64,000 bases of DNA from Lachnospiraceae bacterium (GTDB lineage Bacteria; Bacillota; Clostridia; Lachnospirales; Lachnospiraceae), in assembly GCA_021771695.1 (NCBI GenBank), contig JAETON010000012.1, positions 1-64,000 of the forward strand, given 5' to 3'. Shown one piece after another: positions 44,022 through 52,275 of the stretch. The translations under genes and the position numbers were made by a program. Numbering within the stretch: position 1 is the stretch's first letter; every line of letters begins with the position of its first letter. The notes under the pieces were generated by a model. It saw only the letters and a list, made by a program, of their open reading frames with translations, was not told where the DNA came from and did not search any database.

Positions 44022-44570
44022 ATGGACGCTGCGGAAAAGATGAAATATAAATTGGCAGATTCTATGAAAGAATTGATGGAACATTATCCGGTAGAAAAGA
44101 TTACAGTGAAACAAATTGTGGATCACTGTGGTGTAACCCGTCCGACCTTTTATCGGCATTTTAAGGATAAATATGATTTGGTAAATTGGCATTTTGATAA
44201 ACTGGTTCAGAAATCTTTTCAAGAAATGGGAGGAAGTCTGAATTTAAAAGAAGGGCTTCGGAAGAAGTTTGAGTTTATCAAAGGAGAAGGAAAATTTTTT
44301 CCGGCGGCATTTTCTTGCGAAAATCAAAACTGTTTAAAAGAATATGATTATGAATGGTTTTATCAGTTTTACCGGGATATGATTCATCAAATAGGAGTAG
44401 AAGATATTCCGGAAGATATAGAATTTTTGTTAAAAATGTATTGCCGCGGTTCGATTCATATGACAGCAGAGTGGGCGACTACAGGTATGAAAGTGCCGCC
44501 AAAGGAAATGGCAGAACGGCTGATGGAAGCGTTACCGCCAAAGCTGCATGAATTATTGGAAGATATTTAG
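44022..44570 (+). CDS. TetR-family regulator, DhaS-like
   Basis: A 182-residue protein with an N-terminal TetR helix-turn-helix (KITVKQIVDHCGVTRPTFYRHF at about 26-48) and a C-terminal domain like those of DhaS-type activators (YQFYRDMIHQIG, FLLKMYCRGSIHMTAEWATTG). It lies upstream of fucO in the same direction, with an operator-like dyad between. This suggests control of fucO in response to a diol or aldehyde substrate. ATG 44022 is preferred because a GGAGAGGCAGGGA region precedes it. Confidence 0.83.
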   Translation: MDAAEKMKYKLADSMKELMEHYPVEKITVKQIVDHCGVTRPTFYRHFKDKYDLVNWHFDKLVQKSFQEMGGSLNLKEGLRKKFEFIKGEGKFFPAAFSCENQNCLKEYDYEWFYQFYRDMIHQIGVEDIPEDIEFLLKMYCRGSIHMTAEWATTGMKVPPKEMAERLMEALPPKLHELLEDI

Positions 44571-44579
44571 GAAAAATAG

Positions 44580-44614
44580 AATGTTACACTTTTTGCGAAG
44601 TGTAACATTTTTTA
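44580..44614. terminator. Dyad between the TetR-family gene and fucO: terminator and possible operator
   Basis: A perfect 12-bp stem, AATGTTACACTT/AAGTGTAACATT, has a 6-nt loop and is followed by TTTTTT. The core TGTAAC occurs again at 44629-44634, touching the fucO -35 box. It may therefore be both terminator and regulator-binding site. Confidence 0.75.
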
Positions 44615-44634
44615 CATTCTAAGGAAAATGTAAC

Positions 44635-44663
44635 TTGTATTAAAATTTATACAATACTAAAAT
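44635..44663 (+). promoter_or_regulatory. Promoter of fucO
   Basis: TTGTAT, a 17-bp spacer and TAAAAT lie about 43 bp before the ATG. A TGTAAC half-site abuts the -35. Confidence 0.6.
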
Positions 44664-44705
44664 GAAGATAGTTAGAAATTTATCAATGTCAAAGGAGCGT
44701 GTATT

Positions 44706-45854
44706 ATGGTAAATCGTATTGTATTGAATGAAACATCTTATCATGGAGCTGGAGCAATTCAGGAAATTGCAACAGAAGCAAAAGCAAGAGGGTTTCAAAA
44801 AGCCTTTGTTTGTTCAGATCCAGACCTTGTAAAATTTGGTGTGACAAAAAAGGTAACGGATGTTTTGGACGAAGCTGGTTTAGTGTATGAAATTTATTCT
44901 GAAATTAAACCAAATCCAACGATTGAAAATGTTCAGACTGGTGTTGCAGCATTTAAGGCAGCAGGTGCAGATTATTTAGTGGCTATCGGCGGAGGATCTT
45001 CTATGGATACAGCCAAAGCAATTGGTATTATTATTAACAATCCTGAATTTGAAGATGTAAGAAGTCTGGAAGGGGTTGCACCTACAAAGAATCCTTGTGT
45101 ACCGATCATTGCAGTACCTACAACCGCAGGAACAGCAGCAGAAGTTACGATTAATTATGTAATTACAGATGTAGAAAAGAAACGTAAGTTTGTATGTGTA
45201 GATACACATGATATTCCGATTGTTGCCATTATTGATCCTGAAATGATGGCTTCTATGCCGAAAGGACTGACAGCAGCGACAGGTATGGATGCACTGACAC
45301 ATGCCATTGAAGGTTATATAACGAAAGGTGCATGGGAAATGACAGATATGTTCCACTTAAAAGCAATCGAAATTATTTCTCAGAATTTAAGAGGAGCAGT
45401 TGAAAATACACCAGAAGGAAGAGAAGGAATGGCTCTTGGACAGTATGTTGCAGGAATGGGATTCTCCAATGTAGGACTTGGTATTGTTCATTCTATGGCA
45501 CATGCTTTAGGAGCAGTTTATGATACACCACATGGTGTGGGAAATGCAATTTTACTTCCAACAGTTATGGAATTTAACGCAGATGCTACAGGAGATAAAT
45601 ATAAATATATTGCAAAAGCAATGGGCGTAGAAGGTGTCGATGATATGACACAGGAAGAATACAGAAAGGCAGCAGTTGATGCTGTAAAACAGCTTTCTGC
45701 TGACGTAGGAATTCCTGCAGATTTAAAAGAAATTGTAAAAGAAGAAGATATTCAGTTCTTAGCAGAATCAGCAGCTGCTGATGCGTGTGCACCGGGAAAT
45801 CCAAAAGATGCATCTTTGGAAGATATTATTGGTTTGTATAAATCCTTATTATAA
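44706..45854 (+). CDS. fucO: Lactaldehyde reductase / 1,2-propanediol oxidoreductase
   Basis: A 382-residue iron-containing alcohol dehydrogenase, the same length as E. coli FucO and visibly very similar to it throughout: DVRSLEGVAPT, PTTAGTAAEVTINYVITD, RKFVCVDTHDIP, DALTHAIEGYITKGAW and LGQYVAGMGFSNVGLG. The NAD site is GGGSSMD, and the metal ligands include the histidines of THAIEG, MAHALGA and TPHGVG. It reduces lactaldehyde to 1,2-propanediol during fucose or rhamnose fermentation. No fuc or rha genes are beside it; a general aldehyde-reducing role is possible. Confidence 0.92.
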   Translation: MVNRIVLNETSYHGAGAIQEIATEAKARGFQKAFVCSDPDLVKFGVTKKVTDVLDEAGLVYEIYSEIKPNPTIENVQTGVAAFKAAGADYLVAIGGGSSMDTAKAIGIIINNPEFEDVRSLEGVAPTKNPCVPIIAVPTTAGTAAEVTINYVITDVEKKRKFVCVDTHDIPIVAIIDPEMMASMPKGLTAATGMDALTHAIEGYITKGAWEMTDMFHLKAIEIISQNLRGAVENTPEGREGMALGQYVAGMGFSNVGLGIVHSMAHALGAVYDTPHGVGNAILLPTVMEFNADATGDKYKYIAKAMGVEGVDDMTQEEYRKAAVDAVKQLSADVGIPADLKEIVKEEDIQFLAESAAADACAPGNPKDASLEDIIGLYKSLL

Positions 45855-45880
45855 TTTATAAAATATCAGATAATGCAAAA

Positions 45881-45913
45881 AATACTGCAATGACGAAAAT
45901 TGCAGTATTTTTT
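45881..45913. terminator. Bidirectional terminator after fucO
   Basis: The 11-bp stem AATACTGCAAT/ATTGCAGTATT is flanked by A-rich and T-rich sequence. It serves two convergent genes. Confidence 0.85.
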
Positions 45914-45916
45914 ATG

Positions 45917-46957
45917 TTACAAACTGCGGTAGGCCGGTACAAGATTCTTTATGTAACGAATGATAAAATCAGAATAATTTGCCCGAATCCATGATAAGTC
46001 AATTTGTGCGGGAGTAAGGAAATCAGAATAAACTCCATATACACCTAATTTCATGTATTCTTTGGCAAGATATGAATTATTGACAGAATGTGTATAAGAA
46101 TAAATACCTTCTTTTTGCAGAATCTCCATTCGATAATCATTAATGTCATTTTGCGGTGATGTGACGGCCTCAATTCCATTGGCTTTACAGAATTTTACCA
46201 TTTTATAAAATGCAGCATCTCTTTGCTTATAGGTAGTATAAACAAAATGTTTAAATGGATAAATTTGTTTCACAGCTTGAAACATTTGCTGATTATAAAT
46301 CTGGATTATCATACGATCCAGCAAATATTCTTTTTTCGCATTTTTCGCTGTTTGGACTAAAATAGTAAATTCTTTTTTTACTTCTGCGATTTCGTTGCCT
46401 TTAGAGTCTGTCATTAAATAAAAATCTTTGTACTGACCCATGATATTGAGCATGTCAAGCAGTGAGGTGGGTGTATATTTTCCATAAATTTTTGTGTTTT
46501 TAAATTTTTGATAGCTGACAGGATCCCCTTTTTTCGTTGTAGGATCTGAAAGTTTCCAGCCCCATTGATGCTTTCCAATCAGTACATTGTCTGTTGTTAA
46601 CAACAGGTCCATTTCAAAGACACGGCAGCCTTTGGCATAGGCTTGGTAAAAGCCGTCTACAGAATTTAAATAATCTTTTTGGTCAACTCCGCCCAAAGCA
46701 TGTGCTATACACCGATAAGTGTACCATGGTTTTAAAACGGTTTCCGGTGTTTTTGTCTTTTTTTCAGCCTTTTTCTTTTGAGCAGCGGTTTCTTTTTTTG
46801 CAGCTTCCTGCTGTTGGGAACGGGAAATACTTCGATAAGCAAGTCCGGTGATAGTACCTGCGGTTAAAAGAATGATCAGTAGTATCAGATAGCGGCGGCA
46901 GCGTTGCTTTTTAATGATTTTTTGGATTTCTTTTGTTTTTATTTTTGAAAGATTCAT
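45917..46957 (-). CDS. Membrane-anchored glycerophosphodiester phosphodiesterase-like protein
   Basis: A protein of about 346 residues. An N-terminal basic stretch and a transmembrane helix (YLILLIILLTAGTITGLAY) are followed by a lysine-rich linker and a GDPD/PI-PLC-like TIM-barrel domain. Visible active-site elements are the first His in CIAHALGG, the acids of RVFEMDLLLTTD and the second His in IGKHQWGW. It would hydrolyse glycerophosphodiesters or related head groups at the cell surface. The start at 46957 follows AGGAAGG; an in-frame ATG at 46981 overlaps that region. The exact substrate is unknown. Confidence 0.8.
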   Translation of the reverse strand: MNLSKIKTKEIQKIIKKQRCRRYLILLIILLTAGTITGLAYRSISRSQQQEAAKKETAAQKKKAEKKTKTPETVLKPWYTYRCIAHALGGVDQKDYLNSVDGFYQAYAKGCRVFEMDLLLTTDNVLIGKHQWGWKLSDPTTKKGDPVSYQKFKNTKIYGKYTPTSLLDMLNIMGQYKDFYLMTDSKGNEIAEVKKEFTILVQTAKNAKKEYLLDRMIIQIYNQQMFQAVKQIYPFKHFVYTTYKQRDAAFYKMVKFCKANGIEAVTSPQNDINDYRMEILQKEGIYSYTHSVNNSYLAKEYMKLGVYGVYSDFLTPAQIDLSWIRANYSDFIIRYIKNLVPAYRSL

Positions 46958-47015
46958 AGGGACAAAGCCTTCCTGTAACATAATTGTAACAAATGAAATA
47001 AATATTTAACACATA

Positions 47016-47648
47016 TTATAGCATAGATTTGTGTCGAAAAGAAGAACAAAATTTATAAAATGTAAAACAGAGAAAGCTCTCCAAAACAATGAGAAAAATA
47101 ATCATGAAAGCACAATGAAGGAAAAATTCATCTGGCAGTATTTTGATGATTGGATCAAAATATTCATCGAAAATCCAGTAATCATTGCGAAATAAAAGCT
47201 TATGAAATAAAACAAATGCCTTGTCCCAGCTGGCGGCAATAACTGCACCTGCTGCCAAAGGGAAAAGAAGGGTAAGAATGGATGTTGTTTTTAGAAATGC
47301 ATAATTTTTTCTCTTTAATTGCTGCCGTCCCAAATAAATGGAACCAAGGAGAGAAATCATCATGAAAATCTGCAGAAAAGAAAAAATTCTTTTTACTTCT
47401 TCAAAGTGAATTCTTCCTTCTTCAGACATTTTCATTGTAAGTTTTAATGGCTTCCGATGGAAAACGGAATTGTAATCGATTAATTCGTTGTAATTTTCAC
47501 ATATGACTTTTTTGGAAAATCCGGAAGTTTGTTCTATTTTCAAACGCTGTATATCGTGGTAATATAAAGGTCGGAAGTTTAATGTCAGCGTTATGGAAGA
47601 AGTAAGAATAAAAATCATAAACAGAAGCGGTAATAACCATCGTTTCAT
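47016..47648 (-). CDS. Lit-like (TIGR01906/DUF1461) integral membrane protein
   Basis: A protein of about 210 residues with a signal-like first helix (WLLPLLFMIFILTSSITLTL), a long extracytoplasmic loop and four or so further helices. The loop segment MSEEGRIHFEEVKRIFSF matches the conserved His-containing motif of the DUF1461/TIGR01906 family. Lit lipoprotein transacylases of Gram-positive bacteria belong to this family. They move an acyl chain within lipoproteins to make lyso-form lipoproteins. Whether this member has that activity is an inference. The start was placed at 47648 because AAAGGA lies 9 bp before it. Confidence 0.7.
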   Translation of the reverse strand: MKRWLLPLLFMIFILTSSITLTLNFRPLYYHDIQRLKIEQTSGFSKKVICENYNELIDYNSVFHRKPLKLTMKMSEEGRIHFEEVKRIFSFLQIFMMISLLGSIYLGRQQLKRKNYAFLKTTSILTLLFPLAAGAVIAASWDKAFVLFHKLLFRNDYWIFDEYFDPIIKILPDEFFLHCAFMIIFLIVLESFLCFTFYKFCSSFRHKSML

Positions 47649-47707
47649 AAACATCATCCTTTCGTAAATGCTTGTCTGAATTATAGTATATATCATAAGG
47701 AGATATT

Positions 47708-48448
47708 ATGATAGGGATAATTTCACCTGCGAAAAATATGCAGGAAGTGGATCGGGATGATTTAGAATTGTCTGTTCCGGTATATTTGGAAGAAACAAAA
47801 GAAATATATAAAGAATTAGAAAAAATGCAGCCTTGGGATATTCAGAGTCTTATGAAAGTGAATGAAAGGATTGCAACACAGGCATTTTTAGATTATCAGG
47901 CATTGAAAAAAGAAAAGAAAGGTTCTGCCGCAATCTTATCCTACGATGGTTTAGTATTTAAAAATATAAAAGCAGAGGAATTATCGAAAGAGCAGCTGAA
48001 TTATGCCAATCAGCATGTGCGGATTTTAAGCGGGTTTTACGGCGTGTTAAAACCTTTAGATGAAATACATCCGTATCGTTTGGAAATGGCGTGTCCGTTG
48101 AAAATACATGGGAAAAGCTTATATGGATTTTGGAATCGGCGTCTGGCAGATGAAATTTTTCAAACGGGAGAAGTGATTGTGAATCTTGCTTCAGGTGAAT
48201 ATGCAAAAGCGGTTCAAAAATATGCAGAACCATATGACCGATGGATTGACGTTGAATTTTTGAATTTGAGAGATGGAAAACTAAGAACCATTACGGCCTG
48301 GGCAAAGATGGCCCGGGGCCGTATGATTCGATATATGATTGATCATGAAATCAATGATCCAAATGAGTTGAAAGCATTTGAATTTCAAGGATATACATTT
48401 GAAGAAGCCTTATCTGCTGAGAATCAATTTGTTTTTGTTTCACGTTAA
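47708..48448 (+). CDS. yaaA: YaaA family peroxide-stress protein
   Basis: A 246-residue DUF328/YaaA protein. SPAKNM at the N-terminus, SYDGLVFKNIKA, ILSGFYGVLKPLDEIHPYRLEM and the C-terminal KMARGRMIRYMI are family hallmarks. In E. coli YaaA lowers free iron and protects DNA under peroxide stress. It is divergent from the Lit-like gene and has an AAGGAGA site. Its last four bases overlap the convergent TspO-like gene. Confidence 0.92.
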   Translation: MIGIISPAKNMQEVDRDDLELSVPVYLEETKEIYKELEKMQPWDIQSLMKVNERIATQAFLDYQALKKEKKGSAAILSYDGLVFKNIKAEELSKEQLNYANQHVRILSGFYGVLKPLDEIHPYRLEMACPLKIHGKSLYGFWNRRLADEIFQTGEVIVNLASGEYAKAVQKYAEPYDRWIDVEFLNLRDGKLRTITAWAKMARGRMIRYMIDHEINDPNELKAFEFQGYTFEEALSAENQFVFVSR

Positions 48449-48915
48449 TTTAAAATAAGAATGCCAAGGCTTAAGCAGCAAAGAAAAACGCACCATATAA
48501 GACAAAGGGAAAATAGGCAGGCCAAGCGGCGGCATAATTGAAGCAGATGTAATAATAAGCAGACACCAATGAGAAATAGTGCCAAACACCAAACAAAAGC
48601 AAAGAAACAAAGCTGATATTCAAATAAAATAATCGGCCAGAAAAATAAAAAACAGTCAAATGCCAGAAACATTTTCAGAACAAGAGTTTTATGATAACCA
48701 GCTGAAAAATAGGCATAATAACAGGATATTCCATTGGGAAGTGCAAAAAGAAGCATAAGGAAAAACAAGAGTGTGGGACGAGGAGCAAAGGCAGGAGTTC
48801 TAAAAGCAGAAAACGCATCATATAAATGAGGCGAAAGCAGGGAAGAACACAGAGTTATGATAATAGGGAAAATAAGGCAGAGTTTGAAAATTTGATGTTT
48901 GGATAAATGATTCAT
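48445..48915 (-). CDS. TspO/MBR family membrane protein
   Basis: About 156 residues from the MNHLSKHQ methionine, with five hydrophobic helices. The first-loop region FRTPAFAPRPTLLFFLMLLF and GISCYYAY correspond to the P-x-FAPP-W and MGIASYL positions of TspO, but with substitutions (R for P, no Trp). It is a divergent member, likely binding porphyrin or other hydrophobic ligands. The start is uncertain: no good ribosome site stands before 48915. It is head-to-head with the protease-like gene at 48985 and convergent with yaaA. Confidence 0.6.
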   Translation of the reverse strand: MNHLSKHQIFKLCLIFPIIITLCSSLLSPHLYDAFSAFRTPAFAPRPTLLFFLMLLFALPNGISCYYAYFSAGYHKTLVLKMFLAFDCFLFFWPIILFEYQLCFFAFVWCLALFLIGVCLLLHLLQLCRRLACLFSLCLIWCVFLCCLSLGILILN

Positions 48916-48984
48916 AGAATGAGTGAAATCCTTTTTAATATTGTATGCAGTGAGACTTTTGCTTATGAGAAAGGAAAAGAACAC

Positions 48985-49605
48985 ATGAAAAAAGAACTTC
49001 AATGTCCGGTGATTTATAAAAATCAGAAGATGGTTGGATACGGAGGAAATCAAGAGTGGTTTTTAGGAGAATTTCAAAGGAAAGCAGGATGTGGCAGCGT
49101 AACGGGAAGCAATATAGCTGCTATCTATGCAGGAATGGATGAAGATATGAAAGGTTTATACAATCCTGAGAATAATTTCTACAGCTATGAAGAATATTTA
49201 AAATTAATGGAAACGATGTATGGATATATGAAACCGGGATTTATGGGCTATCCTTTAATTGGAAGATTTGCAAAAGATTTTGTGAAATATGCCAAAGACT
49301 GTGGAATTTCTTTGGCTTCCAGACAGATGTTTCTTCCAAAGGAAAAAGAAAAGGCACTTCATTTTATTTGTCAGGGAATTGACCAGAACCATCCAATTGC
49401 TTTTTTGATTCTCAGACATCCGGCAAAAGAGCTTCGGGAAGATAATTGGCATTGGGTGACAATTACCGGTTATGATGGAGAAAAGAAAAAAATTATTTGG
49501 TCAAATTGCGGAGAGCGGGAAGAAATTGACTGGAATATGCTGTTTGATTCCAGTAAAAAATATTATGTAGGAATGGTACGGTTTGAAAAGGAGTTCAAAA
49601 AATGA
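48985..49605 (+). CDS. C39/papain-like cysteine peptidase-fold protein
   Basis: A 206-residue protein I place only at fold level. GCGSVTGSNIAAIYAG resembles the catalytic Cys region of C39-like peptidases, and WHWVTITGYDGEKKKIIWSN would supply the His and Asn/Asp. There is no signal peptide or membrane helix, so it should act in the cytoplasm. Its stop overlaps the adenine deaminase start (ATGA), suggesting translational coupling. ATG 48985 follows AAAGGAAA. The substrate is unknown. Confidence 0.65.
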   Translation: MKKELQCPVIYKNQKMVGYGGNQEWFLGEFQRKAGCGSVTGSNIAAIYAGMDEDMKGLYNPENNFYSYEEYLKLMETMYGYMKPGFMGYPLIGRFAKDFVKYAKDCGISLASRQMFLPKEKEKALHFICQGIDQNHPIAFLILRHPAKELREDNWHWVTITGYDGEKKKIIWSNCGEREEIDWNMLFDSSKKYYVGMVRFEKEFKK

Positions 49606-51269
49606 AAACGTATGAATTGGTTTTTAAAAACGGAGAGATTGTGGATGTCAAAAACCAGAAAATTTTGAAAGCAGATGTGGCAGTGGAAAACGGAAAAATC
49701 TGCGGAATCGGAGCTTTTTCCGGAAAAGAAGAAATTGACTGTGAGGGAAAGTATCTATGTCCGGGTTTTATTGACAGCCATGTTCACATTGAATCCAGTA
49801 TGGCAGCACCGTTGGAATTTGCAAAAGCAGTCATGCCGCATGGAACAACAACAGTCATTGCAGATCCACATGAATTGCTGAATGTCAAAGGCAATGAGGC
49901 AATGGAATATATTTTGGATGCCACAGAAGAAATTCCGTTAACTGTATATGTAATGATGCCTTCTTCCATTCCGGCAACACCGTTTGAAACGAATGGTGCT
50001 GATTTTACCGCAGAAGATATGAAACAGTGGAAAGACCATCCAAGGGTTTTAGGACTTGGAGAAGTCATGTGTTATCCGGCAGTTTTGGCAAAAGATCCGG
50101 CGATTATGGACAAATTGGAATTGTGCAAAGGGATGGTAATTGATGGACATGCACCGGGACTTTCCGGGGAAGATTTAAAAACATATGTAAAAGCCGGAGT
50201 AATGACGGAACATGAGTGTACAACTTATGAAGAGGCAAAGGAAAAATGCCATGCAGGTATGAAAATTCTGGTGCGGGAAGGAAGTGCTGCCAGAAATGTA
50301 GAAAATATCATACCGGGACTTTTAAATGATCCGGCAGACATGCCGAATTATATGTTTTGTACAGATGATAAGCACTTAGATACTATTGAAAACGAAGGGC
50401 ATATTAGTTACAATATAAAGAAGAGCGTAAAATTAGGATTAGATCCAATACAAGCAATTGCGATGGCTACATATTATGCGGCAGATACCTATGGGCTTTC
50501 AAATGCAGGACTTCTTGAAGCAGGAAGGGATGCGGATATTGTAGTATTGAATTCTTTGGATGAAGTCGTTGTTACGGATGTCTACAAGAAAGGACGCAAA
50601 GTAACACCAGAGCTTTTTGATACGGCGATGCCGGAAGTCAGGGAATCTATTTTGCATACGGTGGTTCTGCCGGAAATATCAAAAGACAAGATTCAAGTAA
50701 AAGCAGATGGGAAAATACCGGTGATTGGTATGGTTTCCGGGCAGATTGTGACGGAATATCTGAAAGAAGAAGTTCCTTCCTGCGGCGGATATTTTGTGCC
50801 GGATGCGGTATATAGTAAGCTGTGTGTGTTTGAAAGACACAGAGGAACTGGAAATGCAGCGGCAGCTCCGCTTCGAGGCTATGGAATCGTCAATGGAGCA
50901 ATTGCTACGTCTGTAGCACATGATTCTCATAATATTATTGCAGCAGGTGATAATGATGCTGATATTATCAAAGCAGTAGAAACGATAAAAGATATACAGG
51001 GCGGGTATGCATTGGTATCGGAGGGAAAGGTTGTAGGAACTCTGTCTTTGCCTGTTGCGGGACTTTTGAGTATGGAGCCGGCAGCCAAGATTCAAAAGAA
51101 CATTGATGAAATGCTTCAAAAAGCATGGAATATGGGAATCTCCAAAAATATTGATCCATTCATTACGCTGTCATTTATGGCTCTGCCAGTGATACCTGAG
51201 CTTCGGCTGACGGATCTAGGGCTGGTAGATGTCACAACATTTCAACTATTAGGAAAAAAGGAAGGGTAA
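49602..51269 (+). CDS. ade: Adenine deaminase
   Basis: A 555-residue amidohydrolase that converts adenine to hypoxanthine and ammonia in purine salvage. The metal-binding PGFIDSHVHIESSM, then HGTTTVIADPHE and GEVMCYPAVL, and the late GMVSGQIVTEYL and VAHDSHNIIAAGDND segments are those of bacterial Ade. The length is normal for a single-copy Ade. It is coupled to the protease-like gene upstream and followed after one base by the deacetylase gene. Confidence 0.94.
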   Translation: MKTYELVFKNGEIVDVKNQKILKADVAVENGKICGIGAFSGKEEIDCEGKYLCPGFIDSHVHIESSMAAPLEFAKAVMPHGTTTVIADPHELLNVKGNEAMEYILDATEEIPLTVYVMMPSSIPATPFETNGADFTAEDMKQWKDHPRVLGLGEVMCYPAVLAKDPAIMDKLELCKGMVIDGHAPGLSGEDLKTYVKAGVMTEHECTTYEEAKEKCHAGMKILVREGSAARNVENIIPGLLNDPADMPNYMFCTDDKHLDTIENEGHISYNIKKSVKLGLDPIQAIAMATYYAADTYGLSNAGLLEAGRDADIVVLNSLDEVVVTDVYKKGRKVTPELFDTAMPEVRESILHTVVLPEISKDKIQVKADGKIPVIGMVSGQIVTEYLKEEVPSCGGYFVPDAVYSKLCVFERHRGTGNAAAAPLRGYGIVNGAIATSVAHDSHNIIAAGDNDADIIKAVETIKDIQGGYALVSEGKVVGTLSLPVAGLLSMEPAAKIQKNIDEMLQKAWNMGISKNIDPFITLSFMALPVIPELRLTDLGLVDVTTFQLLGKKEG

Positions 51270-51270
51270 G

Positions 51271-52110
51271 ATGCGGAAAAAGAGACGTTTAAGAAAAGGA
51301 AGAATTGCAGTACTGATAGCAGTTATTGCAGTTATTATTTTGGGTGTTGTCGTTTTTGTGAGGGCAGGGCGTACAAAATATGAAACTGTCAATAAAGGAC
51401 TTGGAGAATATGTTGTAAAAGCAAATGAAGGTATTCTAAGTAAAGAAACTGGAAGAGAATTGAAAAAAGCTTTATATGTTCCAAGAAAAATAGATAAGAC
51501 GAAGAAGCTGATTGCATTTACATTTGATGATGGACCAAAACCGGGGAATACGGAACGAGTGGTAAAGGCATTAGATAAATATAACTACCGTGCAACATTT
51601 TACATGCTTGGGCAGAATGCAGCAGCATACCCAGATACAGTGAAAACAGTACAAAAATCTGGAAATGAGGTATCCGGACATTCTTATGACCATCCACTGT
51701 TAACGAAAATCGGAGCAGCAGGGGTAGCAAATCAATATAAAAAAATGAATGATGCACTTGTAAAAGCCTGCGGTGTGAAAGCCGCCAACTTCCGTCCGCC
51801 ATATGGAGGTATTAATGATGATGTTAAGAAAAGTATTAATGGTCCGTTGATTTTATGGAGTGTGGATACTTTAGACTGGAAGACGAGAAGTACACAGGCG
51901 ACTGTTGACAGTATTTTAAAACATGCAAAGGACGGAGATATTGTCCTGATGCATGATATTCATGCACCTACCGTTGCTGCAGTAGAACAGGTGCTGCCGA
52001 AATTAAAAGCAAAAGGTTATGAGGTCTGCACAGTATCTGAATTGCTGGAAGCAAAGGGAATCAAAGCAAAACAGGGTGACATAGTTATTAGTGCAAATCA
52101 GATACGGTAA
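51271..52110 (+). CDS. Polysaccharide deacetylase family protein
   Basis: A 279-residue protein with an N-terminal basic stretch and membrane anchor (IAVLIAVIAVIILGVVVFV), then a NodB-type carbohydrate esterase 4 domain. All five motifs are visible: FTFDDGPK, SGHSYDHPLL, FRPPYGG, DTLDWKTRS and IVLMHDIH. It probably removes N-acetyl groups from peptidoglycan or another surface glycan, which can raise lysozyme resistance. It is the last gene of the run starting at 48985, followed by a terminator. Confidence 0.9.
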   Translation: MRKKRRLRKGRIAVLIAVIAVIILGVVVFVRAGRTKYETVNKGLGEYVVKANEGILSKETGRELKKALYVPRKIDKTKKLIAFTFDDGPKPGNTERVVKALDKYNYRATFYMLGQNAAAYPDTVKTVQKSGNEVSGHSYDHPLLTKIGAAGVANQYKKMNDALVKACGVKAANFRPPYGGINDDVKKSINGPLILWSVDTLDWKTRSTQATVDSILKHAKDGDIVLMHDIHAPTVAAVEQVLPKLKAKGYEVCTVSELLEAKGIKAKQGDIVISANQIR

Positions 52111-52128
52111 TACATAAGTGAAAAGAAG

Positions 52129-52168
52129 CAGAAGTTTGAAACATAAAATCCAAACTTCTGTTTTTTTC
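52129..52168 (+). terminator. Terminator after the deacetylase gene
   Basis: A perfect 10-bp stem, CAGAAGTTTG/CAAACTTCTG, is followed by seven T. Confidence 0.88.
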
Positions 52169-52275
52169 GTTATATTGCTTAGAAATATTGAAAAAGAAGT
52201 GTATATTTGAAGCATATCGAAAAAAGCTTTACCGTCAATTTGAAATTGCAGAATAAAAAAATTTAGGAGAGTTAT

